From contig OX422189.1 in the NCBI GenBank assembly GCA_949130485.1, forward strand, positions 1,683,720 to 1,747,719: a DNA stretch of 64,000 bases, in the 5' to 3' direction. The stretch comes from Agelas oroides (lineage: Eukaryota; Porifera; Demospongiae; Agelasida; Agelasidae). Of the stretch, positions 1 through 13,700 are shown piece after piece (the first letter of the stretch is position 1; each line of letters begins with the position of its first letter). A model generated the notes under the pieces. It saw only the letters and a list, made by a program, of their open reading frames with translations. It made no database searches and had not been told where the DNA came from. The translations under genes and the position numbers were made by a program.

Positions 1-191
1 GGAGGAGTGTAGGAGTTACTCATGTTCCACCCCAGTACTTATGATCAAAGTACCAGTCATGGAAAATTACCTTGACCAGATTTGGTGGTCAGAAATTTAC
101 ACACAATTGTTAGTCCTTGAATTGTGTGTAGAATCACAATGCGTTGAAACCTGAAGGCATGCTTTCACAAGCCTTATAAATGTAAAGCTGG

Positions 192-500
192 TTTTTCCTA
201 GAATTGTGTACTGATCTCGTCAAACTCTGTAACTGATGAAGGCAGTACCAAGCATCCTTTTGCTAGTTTGACGTAGGAGGGTCTGGAGTCCATACTAAGC
301 TACCTAAGTATATAGCTGTCTTTTCCTTGAATTGCGTCCATACCTTGTCGAACTCTGCAACCGATAAAGGTAGTCCCAAGCATCCTTTGCTACCTAAGTG
401 TACAGTTGGCTTTTCCTCGAATTGTGTACACACCTCGTCGAACTCTGCGACCTATGAAGGCTGCACCAAGCGTACTTGGACTTGTAGGAAGGCCACAAAG
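192..500. repeat. Three degenerate tandem units
   Basis: Three related units begin near 192, 320 and 411, each with a TTTTCCT.GAATTG core followed by a CTCGTCGAACTCTG-like stretch and a CCAAGC motif. Spacing is uneven (about 128 and 91 bp). An open frame runs through two units but looks like repeat translation, not a gene. The rest of 1-1140 shows nothing I recognise; the first coding exon of the gene downstream should lie here or beyond the window edge. Confidence 0.6.
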
Positions 501-1140
501 GTTGGCTTCAGTCATTTTATTATGCTAAATTGGATTAGCATAAATATACTAAGACTCGGACTTGCGTAGAATTGGGTTCATGGTAAACTCCTGGAATTGA
601 ATTTCATACGTTAAATTAGAGTATTATTATGGTAACAGCTACATTTGCAAACCAAGCAATTTGGTGTCGGCTGCAGTAAAGACACGAAGTCCTCAGTAGC
701 AAGTTACATGGCCACAGTTACAAACACAAAGCAACTCAAGTTGGTTGCTGTTCTCTTCAGGCCAAAAGGTCCTTTGTAAGTCAATTTGGTGCATTCAGAG
801 CTACTTTCGGCAATTTGGTGCTTTCAGAGCTACTTTCACTTCTAGGCTACATTTTGAGGGGGAATGTAGAATGGAATATGGCATCCTTCATATAGACATG
901 TGGTGAGAACTTGGCTGCGTTTATGCTTACACAAAGAGAGTGTGTAATAGACCATCCAGCTGGTATGTATATTTACAGCATTTCATGTGCGGGAGAGAGG
1001 CAACTCTAATTGCAATTCCTTCCTTTGATTAACCAATGTGCTTGTACAGGAGCTACATATTGACCAGCTAGAGTAGCTGAAGTGCCCTACAGTAACTGAA
1101 TGAATGTAACATGTTAAGCATTCAGTTTTGTTGGTCTCAG

Positions 1141-4100
1141 GATCATGTGGCGATTGTTCGAGTGACACTTTCCAATGAGCGATCCTTCCTCACCACACTC
1201 TCACCGACTCCTCTCTCCTATGACCTGGTGAGGAAGGGTGTGTCACGGGACAGATACCTGGAGATTGACACAAGATTTGCAAAGGAACTGGGCATCACCT
1301 TACCAGACACTGAGGTGACTGTATAAATAGAAACTCGTACTTTTATATGGTGGTTTTTGTGTTAAGTTACAGTGTTCTGTTTTGTTAACTCAGATATTGC
1401 TTAGGAGGTAACTTATGTGGTCTAGTGGTTCCATTGATGTACATGTGAGCACTCAAAATGTCCAATGGAGTACATTTAGTTTGAGTTTGCCCCTGTTTGA
1501 TCCTACTGTGAATAAGCCAGCAAACCCATTTGATGCCTTTAACAATCATCGGGATGACCACTTGCAAAACCAACTGTACAAGTGACTATGGTTAGAGGAT
1601 GAGCCAAGGTTTGTGGTAGTTACAAATACTGGTGTACCACAAATGCTGAGTCTTTGCCAATACATATATGTGCACAAATCCAGTGATCATAAGTCATTAA
1701 ACCAGAACTCAAGTTTGCCTGACCTGAGAAAAGCAGTGTCTAGGGTAATAGGGCATCAACTTGGTGTGATAAACCTAATGATAAAACAAACCCTAGTTGT
1801 GCATGCAGTAACTGAATTGATTTTTCGCTCAAAACAACCTAGAAATGGCCTGATCTAAAATTTGAAGAGTTTCCTGGGGAAGGGAGAAGTGGAGAATGCT
1901 TTCAGACCTAACTAGATGCTTCTCCAGTCTCATGCCAGAACACAGCCCTCACATGTGGAAAAAGTCTGGTGGCATAGCCTATGAATCAGCAGGCTTCTAG
2001 AAGTGCCAAAGCCTTGTAATTGTACGTATAGGGTTACAAATTGGTCTGTGATAAAGAATGAATCTCATAAAATCACTTAACTTTGAGCGGCTCCTTGCTT
2101 CCCCATTAATGTTGTTCGGGTTATCCTCTGCCAGCTTTCATGTGGCACCGTTGATCCAATAGAAAAAGGTGCAGATTTGGTGGGTGTACAGGGTCCTGGT
2201 TCTTACCGATTTAATGTTCTGTAGTTGCTGGGGGTTGGAAACAATCACCCTTGATACCTCTTATAACAAACCAACAACTGGGGCATATTATTTTACCCTC
2301 ATTAATTTAAAAGCTTGGAGGGGTATTTGGAGGCCCTTATTGGGTCCTCCGAATCCGATGCCCAGCACTAAACACCGAAGACCCTGTACTATCACGCCCC
2401 ATAGTATGGAGCGGAGAATTAGTGGGTTATGGGTGGGTGGGTAAACAGCTTTGTCCCTCTTTTGGCGAGCGAGTGCACGAGGTACTTACATGACGCATGC
2501 GCAAAAAAGGCTTTGTGCGCTCAGGACCCCATACAACCAAGGCCGGCGCGCGCCCCCCACTCCAACATTAACTTAGTTTAACTGACGTAAAACCTCATTT
2601 AAGTTGAATAAAACTCACTCTTTTAATGGTAGCTCTAAGTCTCTTGAGCTAGCTCAAGGATCTGGGGTTGTGTCATCAGACCTTTTTCCTCATGTGAGAA
2701 GGCAGGTCTGGACATGAGACTAATCCCCTTCTGCTTCATTACTGGCAGGTAGTAATAACAAAGGCGCTAAAAAAAAGCATTTGGTTGTAATATAGTGTGT
2801 GTAGCACTGTGCGTACTTCATGTGCAGCGTCATCATTAACCTCATCCCCAGGCTCCCCCACTCCAGAATGTGAACATTAAAGTTATGCAGGTGGGGAGAC
2901 CCTGGTATCTTTTCTCATGAGAGCAATGTCAAGGGTAGAAAAAGGGTAGAAAGATCTTAATTGTGCGTGGGTGTACCTGAAGGCTCAGAATGGCAGAAAA
3001 GGTATAGTGGGTGACTCACCACATATAAAAAAAAAATTATCTATCTAGTGGGAGGCAAACATCCTACACATCGAGCGTTGAAAATATTGTTGGTTGAACA
3101 ATGTGCAAAACATTGCCTTTCTGTTCTGAAAGTTCTGGCCCTTTTCCATGCTCACGTGAGAGAAAAAAATACCAGGCTCTCCCTGCGTATTCACATTCCA
3201 GAGCGGGGGACCCTGGGTACGAAGCCACATCATCATCTAATCTACTTTACAGCGATCCTATGCTATTTAAAGTTGAAGTATTATGGTTGTATCTCCTAGG
3301 TGGCGGTGGAATCTGTTCGCAATATTGAAAGGTGCACCTCATTGCATGTGGTACCTGTCAATCCAGATGACTATGAGAGGCTGGTAAGTGTGTGCAATTT
3401 TGCTGTGTTTATAGTAGATGTGTACCTGAGTAGCCGAGGGAAGTGACATAGGTTAATGAATACTTGTTCATGTAGCAAAATATGCCCCTTGAGACCTGGA
3501 AGTTAAAACTCAAAAAGTGAATATTCTCAAGAAAATGTAGAATTTTAAGGAAAGAGTCAAAACTCAAAGCTACATGTAGTGCAGTGGACTATTTGTTTAT
3601 CCGACTGCAACAGGACCAGACCATGGCCAGATAAGTGAAATGGCCGTATATGTGAATCATTAGGTATAGTTTGACCGTCAGCTAGCTCTTCTATGATGTC
3701 ACCATAGATCTCAAACTACATGTATGATGTCGCCGAGGGTCAAAACCCAAGTTCTGCTGAATTCATCTAGCCTCGTTCCCAGGCCACTCCCAGATTTTAT
3801 CTCGCAGCTGAGGAGAAAAATTGGGAGAAGGCCTGGTACCATTACTACATCACAGACCGGAAATTGGTGGACTCAGTTAGTACGTAATGTGAACTCGGTT
3901 TCGTAATGATCGCAACGTGCCCACACAATATGCGGCCGTTACAAGCGATTGATTTTACCTCCACGGTTTTACCAACAGCTATGGACTTCACAAGTACTAA
4001 GTCACTAGTGTAGACTTAAATGGAAGGCATTATGCGTGTATGTCGACTGGAAGGGATTGGGAAAGCACCAGGCTGAGGGCAAGCGTGTCACTCCGTGTCT

Positions 4101-4715
4101 GCACTTGGGCTACTTTCATCAAGGAGGCTCAGAGCCAGGGCTAGAACAACTTAGATAACTTGTATATACTTACAACTAGCCTTACCATCTGCATGTTTCT
4201 TTGTCCTTGATGATAGTAGCCCAAGTGCAGACACTGGTTTTGACACAGAGCGACACGCTTGCTCTCAGCCTGCTGCTTTCCCGATCCCTTTCAGACTTCA
4301 TCTGCCCCCAGTGCTACCTTCACAGGGGTTGCAAAATCCATGTTTTTTCTTCTTGGGATTTACTCAGAGCTAGCTTTGTGCCCACAATCATGCATGCATG
4401 TACATGGTGTGTGCTGTTTGATAATTCGAGCAGCTGGATAATTGAGAGCCAGATAAGCGAGAGTCCACTGTACACAGCTTTCCGGTGAAGGAGTAAGTAG
4501 CAAAGTCATATTGGTTATAAATAGTAAGTGTTGTAAATAACTGTGGGGCTTCAGTGTCATCTGCTATGTATATGCTTTTCACATGTGTTATGCTTAGGTG
4601 GATCACAGTGAGAAAATTGAGTATGAGCTTACCGAAAAAATCAGAGTTGTCTCAGCACAGTCTTTCTCCTTCCCAATCTGGATTACAGACAACGTAGTAG
4701 TCCCAGTGAGAGTAG
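1141..4715 (+). CDS. PEX1: PEX1 exons for the N-terminal double-psi barrel domain
   Basis: Three exons encode the N-terminal adaptor-binding fold seen in PEX1 and VCP-type ATPases. Landmarks are [18 protein letters not shown] at the start, [12 protein letters not shown] (matching human EINRQVGQKLGL), [15 protein letters not shown] (matching the VEVEPLSADDWEIL strand) and [15 protein letters not shown] (matching IRIVFPKAIFPVWV). Phases run 0, 0, 0 and end in phase 1. The first exon passes straight from YDLVRKG to [10 protein letters not shown], so about 25-30 residues present in human PEX1 between these points are absent. That could be real, an assembly loss, or an unseen exon. Confidence 0.85.
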
Positions 4716-7700
4716 GTGAGTCATCCAGTTTGTATCATGAACTGCCGTATAATTTCTAACAATTTGTACAAAATTAAATAACTTTACATAAATTACTGAA
4801 TATTCTAAGAAACGGGCGGCGTATGAATATATAGAGGATTTATACTAAGTGAATTAACGTACATGTATGCAAGTCGGAAGGCTAAGGAAATTGAACGACA
4901 ACTTAGTACAGGTACCTATATAGTCTCAGAGCCAGACCCTCGCACGCGTAGAAGGAGGGTCTGGTAAACTTGCATACATAAACTCTTTATGGGATATGGC
5001 CTCCTTACAGGCTTCCTATGCAATAATTGAAGGTGTTGATTGGGTGCAAATATGCATGTGCTCAATTAGCTACTGTAGACTGTCGCTGCCAGTGAAGATA
5101 CTAATAACGAAGCGACCGTTTGATAGTACCTTGGAGAGTGCCACTGCTACTTTTGGCAGGCAATTTAAACAGCGAATAGCAGGGCAGCCCAGAACTGTGG
5201 TGTTGGCTAACGAAATTTGCGTGACTTGTGTCCGTTGCCATGAATGCCTCGGCTACATCAAGCACGAATGCCTCCAGAGGGCTTACAATAACTACGATGG
5301 ACTTACGTCTGCCTCCGTGACTTCCCTGCGCCAAAATTCGCCGATGAACGTACACTACCGTAGCAGAGGGACTTTCACAGTTCCACTGCTCAGGTAGTGA
5401 AACCGAAGACTTCTATCCCTTTCATAACAGCTTTCCAGCTGCTCGAGATTCGCTGGAGAATATCTAAGTTTGTTGAACGATGGTTGCTTCGATTCTTGTA
5501 TCAATCGCTGGTCCGTCAATCAAATTCGCCATGTTGTTATTACACGAACACGTGCCTTCGTGGGCAGAAATGTAATTACACAGTCATCAACCAATCAGAT
5601 TCATCCCGCCAAAATTCCGCGGACTTCAAATTTGTATGTATGCAAGTTTACCAGACCCTCCTCCTCCTCCGCGTGTGAGGGTCTGGTTCCGAGACTAGTA
5701 CCTATATCTATCCCCAGGTAGTTGCTATAGTGTACAACAGCTAGTAGCAAGTAGTCTTAGCCTCTATCTACATATGCATATCTGTACACTGAGTGAGCAA
5801 ACAGGTAGCTGAAGTGCTACAAGTTACACAACGTACCGTTTGCACAAGACATCAGTCGCACTAATACCTTCAGCTGACATCAAGAGCAACTTTGTAGGCA
5901 AGCTGTATGGCATTCATTTGACTTTAGTCTCTCGAAGCTTTGGAAGCTAGACCTATGTAGGGAACATGGGGAGAACCCCAGTGGATTTCGACATCTTCCC
6001 TGGCCGTACAATCGACACCAACAGCTAAAAACGACATTTGTTCTCATTTCTGGACGTCAGAAATGCCATTTCATTGTACTTCTGCCATCCCATCGTGCTT
6101 GCGTTCAGCTGTACAAATTATATGTCATTTTTATGTGTATGAACAATTAGAGAGCATATGATGTCAAAAGGAACTCTTTTCTTTCGTCTAGTACGCTCAG
6201 AGCCTGGTGCAAAATGGGTTCTCCTGGTCTCTGCAACAACTGTACTCCGCATTGAACCCTCTGATGCACCCAATGTGCCTACTGATGTGGGAACAGAGTC
6301 ACTTCCAGATAGATCCTCAAGTGAGGGAAGTGAAGATCAGACAAAAACATCTAAGTTCTGGGACTTCTCAAACAAGTATCGAGCAGAGCGGACTCGCAAG
6401 CAGCAAAGTTTAAGTTCCTCTACCGGGGGTGGTAGTGTTTCTAGTTCCACAGCTACATCTCCTGAAACAGAGACAGAGTCAATGAGCTTGTCCTCTGGCA
6501 TCCTAGCACAATTGTTCGGCACTACACAGAAGTTACTTTCGATGAATCTTCCAATTCCAATTGCTAGTTCTCTCTTGTCACCAACTGACACACTCAGTGG
6601 AAAGGAGCAGCCCCAACTCACTGAGTCAGCAGATCCACCAAACTCAAGAGCAGCAAGCACACGAAGTACGCACAGTGACAAACGTGTCCCTGATGAAGAT
6701 CCTCCAGTCAGACCTCATCACAGAAGAATAAGGACTTGGCACTCGGAAACAGAATTTGGGAGTGGCCAGGCATTGAGAATCCTTCCAAAGTACATTGGAA
6801 CGCCCAAGATGAAAGCCTTTCTTCGAGTTCAGCCTCACTCATTGCATTACAATGGGGCAAGGCTTAGCACTTGCAGAGCTGAAACTTTGTTGCCCTTGTG
6901 GAACTATGAGAGGATTTTCGATGTATTTGTTCATCCTTCGAGTATTCCTGAAGTGTTTCATTATGTTCAGCATTACCCCAATGTCTCTGTTTTGGTAGAG
7001 CTAAAACCAGTGGAACCACCATATGCACAGAAACCCCAGTCTGGGGCAGGAGATAACACTGCACAGGAACCTCAACCAAGGAACAAGGGAACGGAAGATC
7101 CTCCCGATATTTTAACAGATATGAGAGAACTTGGCTTGATTGCCAAGTCAGATCAAGCTTCCAAGTTACCAGATCGGTTTTCTAGGTCTCCAGAGTGGTT
7201 CTCAAGGTTGTCTGACGGCTTTGCCAGTTCCCTTGTTGTGAGACTGTGCTTTGCCACGAAGATGCAATGCAGTGATAAAGGAATCACTTCTGTGATCAGC
7301 GAAGAAAAATGTAAGGATAGCAATGCTTCCATGCCCAAAAGTTTTGAGACTCCAGTTGCAGTTGGTCACATTGTCATGAGTCACATAGCTCGACAGCAGC
7401 TGAAAATCAGGGAATGTTCTCTTGTGCAACTGCTTCATGTGAAGGATGAGTGGAAAGCTAATCCTAGCTACAAGAAAACAACCATGCTTCGTCTCCAGCC
7501 GCTAAGAAATCAAGTAAGAGCTAGATGTTATTGCAGTTGATAAGCATACACTCTCAATAGGAAGCCACATTACCTGAATCTTGATTCATCAAATGGCCCA
7601 GATATTTTGTTGCAGAATGGAATCTGTTTTGTATTCAAATATATAGTATTGTTTTGGGGCTTACTTGGAGCAACCAAATGTTGTAATTATTGTCACACAA

Positions 7701-10700
7701 TGGTTTGGGTTAGCTATGGTCAAGAGCGCATAAGAACGGGCGGCTAGAGTAAGAGCGTGTAACTACGTAAAATTCGAAACCGGGCGGAATTTACCGCCAG
7801 TACTAAAAATAGTAACATGCACTGCGCACGCTGCGTTGACATAAGCCCTTATGCATTGTTGCTAAGCGCACACGTGACCGGATGTTCTATTTTTAGTACG
7901 GTTCAATAATTTTGCCCGGACTACAGGCTTCTATTGGAGTTGCACGCTCTTACTCTAGCTGCCCGTTCTTATGCGCTCTTGCTATGGTTTAGTAAGGTTT
8001 AGTGTAGACGGTGGTAATATGTCTGTGTCTTGTAACACCAAGTAGCTACCAAAAAGTTTAGCCAGCATGTTAAGATAAAATTGCTGTATATAATATTCTT
8101 CATGCAGCTGAAACACGTGTTGTAAGTAATTTTACTTATTCTGCATTTTTTGTGCACTTGTATCTAAAGCAACACAATCGTGCCATCATAATCTCATCAT
8201 TTGAGGAGTGGATCAAGCAAGTATCTGCTATCACTGAACTTGGAGCCATTCTAGTTGACAAGCAAGTGATACCTTTGCAGACCTATGAAGGTATGTGTAA
8301 GCTCAGAATGTTAGTTGCCTTATGTAGCCCCGTGGTTCAGAAATTTGGAATAATGTGTTTTGCAGGTGAATGGATCCATTGCAAAGTGGCAATGAGATCT
8401 GGTCGTTTGCCACAGGATGACAGTGCAAGGATCCGTTTTTGCATGGTGACATCCAAAGACATCACAAACAAGAATGTGAAGCTGTCTGTGGAACAACGAG
8501 TAAAAGATGTTTCTCTGCCAGATATGAAGAAGTTGAATCTTCCAGTGATAACCGAATCTCATGAACAGTTTGGGTAAGCACAGTATATTTATGTAAGGAA
8601 GGGAGTATCCTTAAGTTCCATATACCTGTTTCTTCTTTACTCTATACCTGTACGTTGCCTATAGTTGTATTATTCTCCAGTTCTGCAGCATCAACTGTGT
8701 GCTAGCTACGTTATGCAGTACTGTAAGCTCTTGAAAAGATGCCCCCAAAGTGGGGAGAGGGGGGCGTTTGCTCAAATATTCAAGTAGTCTCGTGCATACA
8801 CTCCCCACCCCACGCAGTTCTTGAGATTGACAATCATGATGACTGCCACAGCTTTCTGGAAGAACTGCAGCTTTGCTCTCCCCTCTTTAACCCCCAGAAA
8901 TTGTGGGTTAAAGAGGGGGGTGAGCGTTTGCTCAAAGGGAGCTTTTTGGGAGCTTACGGTATATGTGTATGTTCATTCTCTTGCAATTTTCTATTTTGAC
9001 ATGCATTGTGTACCTCTGTATTGTAGTGGTCTTGAGGAGCTTGAAAATGCTGGCCTACAGTACCTCGACTCAGTGTTTTCAGAGCCAGGTAGAAGTGGTG
9101 CTCTTCTGATTTGTGGCCTTGCTAGCAGCTCTGGCTCAGGCTGTGGTAAGAGCAGCCTAGCAAAACTGCTATGCAAGTCCGCCTCACGTCTACCGTACTG
9201 CGCTCACATATCTATGATTGACTGTACCTCACTGAGAGGTAAACTTTGATGTGCACAAAATACAATATTATGTGAGAGTGAGAATACTAATTGCAATACA
9301 CATAATTATGTTTTTGTATTATGCGGCAAACGGTACTATTAACCAACAGTTGCTGAAACATTTCGTCCACGTGTGCTCCATTGCTGTTTTGTGCAGGCCA
9401 GAATAGTCCTCATCGATTAAAGAAGAGGCTCACTCAGTTGTTTGATGAGGCAGTGTGGCACCAGCCATCAGTGCTACTGCTTGAGAAGCTAGACCATGCC
9501 ATGCCTCATGTGGCTGATGCCCAGGAAGCTGTAGTGGATGTTGATGGGAGCAACGGTGTAAAGAGAGCACAAGGTTTGTTGCTTGTAATTAGCACTGATA
9601 GCCAAGATACTGTTTCTCATTTAGGCTACTATTTGTTGCATATTAGTTTTTCATCCTCCGCCCGCATGCTTTTTGGGGACCCGCTTCGCTGGCCATTATT
9701 GTATATTTTATCAATCTCCCGCTCTGTACACGACGATGCTGCTGATTTACATGTTGATTTACTACTCATGTTCAGCGTACTGCAAAACAGCTAAAAGATG
9801 ACTCCCTTCGTAAAATATCGGAGCGCTTACCCCCAGATGTCACTTCTTTCACAGGGAGCATGGTCTCGCAAGTCCAGGAGCCGAACATTTTTGCGGTTGG
9901 CGAATAATGGTATAACGCTAATGGCCGCCCGCCCGCACAAACTTTAGAGAAAGTTCCTGATGAGAAGCTAACATGCAACAAATAGTGGCCTTACTTTGAT
10001 TTGAGCCCTATTGCATGCACGAATTGTGTCCTATACATTGGGTGACTTTGTATAATTATCAGTAGGCCAGCTTGTTGAGTGGCTCACTGATTGCCAGTGC
10101 ATGAATTCCCATACTCCAGTCCTATGGTACCCAATGATTTACATTGGGGTCATGTTGAAGTGGTAGGTCTATCAATCTGGAGACCTGATTATCTTTGGCA
10201 GATCTCATTGCACGGATAGAGACTTTGGAATTGACCACTCTAAAATTGATGTAACATATCGAACAGCATGTATGAGCAATCAAGGAACCACAAGGTGGGC
10301 CTATAGCCGTTATACAAAATCACCCACTGCATTTTGGCCAATTTTAACCTCATCAGTGGCACTGCGGTGGCCAGGAGATGGCTGGCTTTATTCATGCATA
10401 TGTACATAGAGATTTCCCCTTGCTATGTATGTTTTCCCTGGTTTAGTGTTCCTGGACTGTATGGCTAAAGTCCAACGTGAGTGCGCCCAAGTACTGGTCA
10501 TAGCAACGGCCCAAAGCAAACAGCAGTTGCTGAAAGATGTTGTTCCATCAAGAGGACAGCACACATTCGAGAAGGTTTTAGAAATTGCTCCTCCCACTTT
10601 GGTGAGTATTTCTTTGGAAGCATGTTTCGAGCACTTGAAAACCATTGCTCTTCTTGATTGTCTCTAGGCTGATCGCAAAGCCATTCTAAAAGCCATTATG

Positions 10701-13700
10701 CGGTCTAAGGATGTGACTGTGCTTAGTGATGGAGACCTCAGGTATAGCGATAAGAAATCAAACATCACAGTTCACTGCAGCAGAAAAATGAATATGGTTG
10801 TCTATTGTTTCATTAGGGACATTGCTCTCAGAACCGAGGGGTTTCAGGCAAGAGACTTGGTCACTCTTGTTGACAGAGCAGTTAGTCATTCTCAAGTCAG
10901 ACCACTGCAACCATTCATCAGTCATCCTGCACAATCACAGTTCTCTACAGATAGTGTGCCACTCATTGCAACGCAACATTCGTTATCATCTTTGCCAGGC
11001 ACTCCACTATCTTCCTCACCTAAGAAACACTCAGTTATTAAACTTGGCACTTCACCCCAAATACAGCAACTAAAAAAAATTTCCATCATGTCCACTGAAT
11101 CTACGGTTACTTTAGTCCACACTGATGCTGAAGAAAAAAATCAGCCTAGACTTGAAGATTTCCGCAGTGCTCTTCAAGGCTTCGTACCGCTGTCTCTTCA
11201 AGGCCTGTCCCTCCATTCATCAGGGTCTGTTGATTTTTCTAGTGTTGGAGGGCTAAAGGAAGCCAAGCAAACCCTCAAAGAAACACTGCTGTGGCCTAGC
11301 AAGGTAAATAAAGCTAGCTACAATATTAGTGAAGTTTTATCATGAAACTTCAAGCTAGTGTGTGTCATCTTACTAAATGGAGGCATGGTTTTCCATCATA
11401 TCTTATGCTACAACCTTTAGTATGCAAGTACATTTGCCCTTTTAGTAAGATTGTAATCTGAAATTTGCAATATACTTAGTCCCTTTACAACAGTAAGGTC
11501 AAGATTACTATAGTTTCGTTGTAATGGTGTAAGCATTTGCAAAGTTTGTAAAAGTAATTGTAGCTTTTACAATATCTTGCATTCTACAGTATCCAAGGCT
11601 GTTTAGTCAGTGTACTATCAAGCAGCGGTGTGGGGTACTGCTGTATGGAGCACCTGGTACTGGGAAGACCTTACTAGCTGGTGCAGTCGCAAAGGAATTT
11701 AGCCTCAACTTTGTGAGCATTAAGGTACAGAAAAATGTATATACATACTTCTGAATATACAGGTGTATAGTATCAGGAATCTCATTTGTAAACTCATCTG
11801 CAGGGCCCAGAACTCCTCAGTAAATATATTGGAGCTAGTGAGCTAGCAGTCAGGGACATCTTTACAAGGTTTGTTACAATTTTCTTCATGTGGAAGTGAA
11901 TTTGGTCTAGTTTTCCGAAAGTACTGCTTGGGTGTTTGAGTGGAAAGATCATTAATTCAGTACAAAAAATTATCATGTGACCTTCGTTTTTTCCCCACTT
12001 GTACATACTTGATAGAGCTCAGTCGGCAAGACCCTGCATTCTGTTTTTCGATGAGTTTGACTCCCTTGCTCCTCAGTGAGTTGTTAAGCACACAAGCTTT
12101 GTTATACCTGGACACTGAATTTGCCTATATGTTACATGTCTAGTTTACTTAGTAATTCTTGGATTTGGGACGAAGACTAAACTTGTAGTAGCATTGTAAA
12201 GTGAAATACAATAGCCTTATTTCCAGGCTCCTCCCAAGCTTTTGTTGCATAATGCACAAAACAATATGCAACAAATGCTGGGAATGGACAAGCATTATAG
12301 CATCATACAACTCAGTGATGGTATTCCAATTGTTCTCAAGGCGTGGCCACGATCGCACAGGAGTAACTGACAGAGTTGTGAACCAGCTGCTGACCCAACT
12401 TGATGGAGTTGAGGCTCTGCAAGGTGAGCACTACTGCAATGGTACCTTTTGTAGTCACACTCTTTAGCACATTATGATCAAACAATTTAATTGTACTGGT
12501 ATCCTCTATTGTCTATTTGTAGGGGTATATGTGCTGGCAGCTTCAAGTCGTCCAGATCTCATTGATCCAGCATTACTTAGACCAGGACGATTAGATCACA
12601 GTCTGTTCTGTGAAGTCCCAAACCAGGTCTGCAACTATAAATCAGTGCATGCATGGAGAGTACTAGTATAGTATTTTGTATGCTGTGTTGAGTCACAGTG
12701 TGTACCTGCTTTGAGACAGGTAGTATAAGAGTATTGATTGCTACTGGTTTGTGTGCAAGGTTAATGAGAGGAGAGCTAGTATGCGAATTGATGTGTATTT
12801 CCATGCTTTCCTCACTACTAGGATGCAAGGTTGGAGATTCTTACAGCACTGTGTAGAGGAATTCCACTTGATGAAGCTGTTGACTTGAAGGAAATAGCAG
12901 AGAAAACGGATGGTTTCACTGGTGCTGATCTGAAGGCTGTGTTATACAATGCACAGCTGCAGGCTGCACATGCAGCACTAGATTCTGATATGGAACACAT
13001 GACTAGGGAAACCCCAGAAGAAGGTGATAGAGAACTGAGAAATGACCAAAGGGTATCTAGTGAAAGAATAAAGCTGGTGTTTCGTTTGAACTCTTCTGGT
13101 TTGAATAAGGATTGTCAGATTATGGATGAGCAACAGGTTTGTGAGTAGGGGAATAGATTATCATGTCAGTAAACTCAAATGATTACTCTTTTTCCAAAGG
13201 TAACAAAATCAAAGCGAAGGTCTGTAGTGCAGCCTGGAAGTCAATCACTTCGGGTGAGAGATACACCTGTACTTTTTATACACCTATATGTATTGTATTT
13301 GTAGTTGTGTCTTTCTTTACACCATTTGTAGCTGTGAGAGCAAGATTTCCTCAGGGAAAGTCTCTGCCCACTAAAACCTGCATTATACTCAATGGTACTA
13401 GACAACTATTTTGTATGTCAAAATTTATATCTGGTAAGTAGAAAGACTACACAGAGACTTTCCTGTTACAAAACTGCAGAATAGGGGAAAAAGCAGAAGG
13501 CTAAGAGCAGTGATCACGCATGCTCAGTTGCTTAATGTCCTCCAAGATATGAAGCCTTCAGTCTCGGACCAAGAGAAGAGGAAGTACAGTCAGATGTGAG
13601 TGTGATAATATAGGGTATTACTATAATACAAAGGTATATCAAATACAAAGGTATATCACGAGTTTGTCGTCATGCATCTGTACAGTGGAACCCCTCTATA

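Noticed and set aside
4996-5397. 133-codon open frame
   Set aside because: It lies wholly within a family B MITE between its inverted ends and resembles no protein.
13331-13398. Possible extra PEX1 exon ([20 protein letters not shown])
   Set aside because: No acceptor gives the phase needed between exons 13200-13253 and 13480-13595, which join in phase without it.
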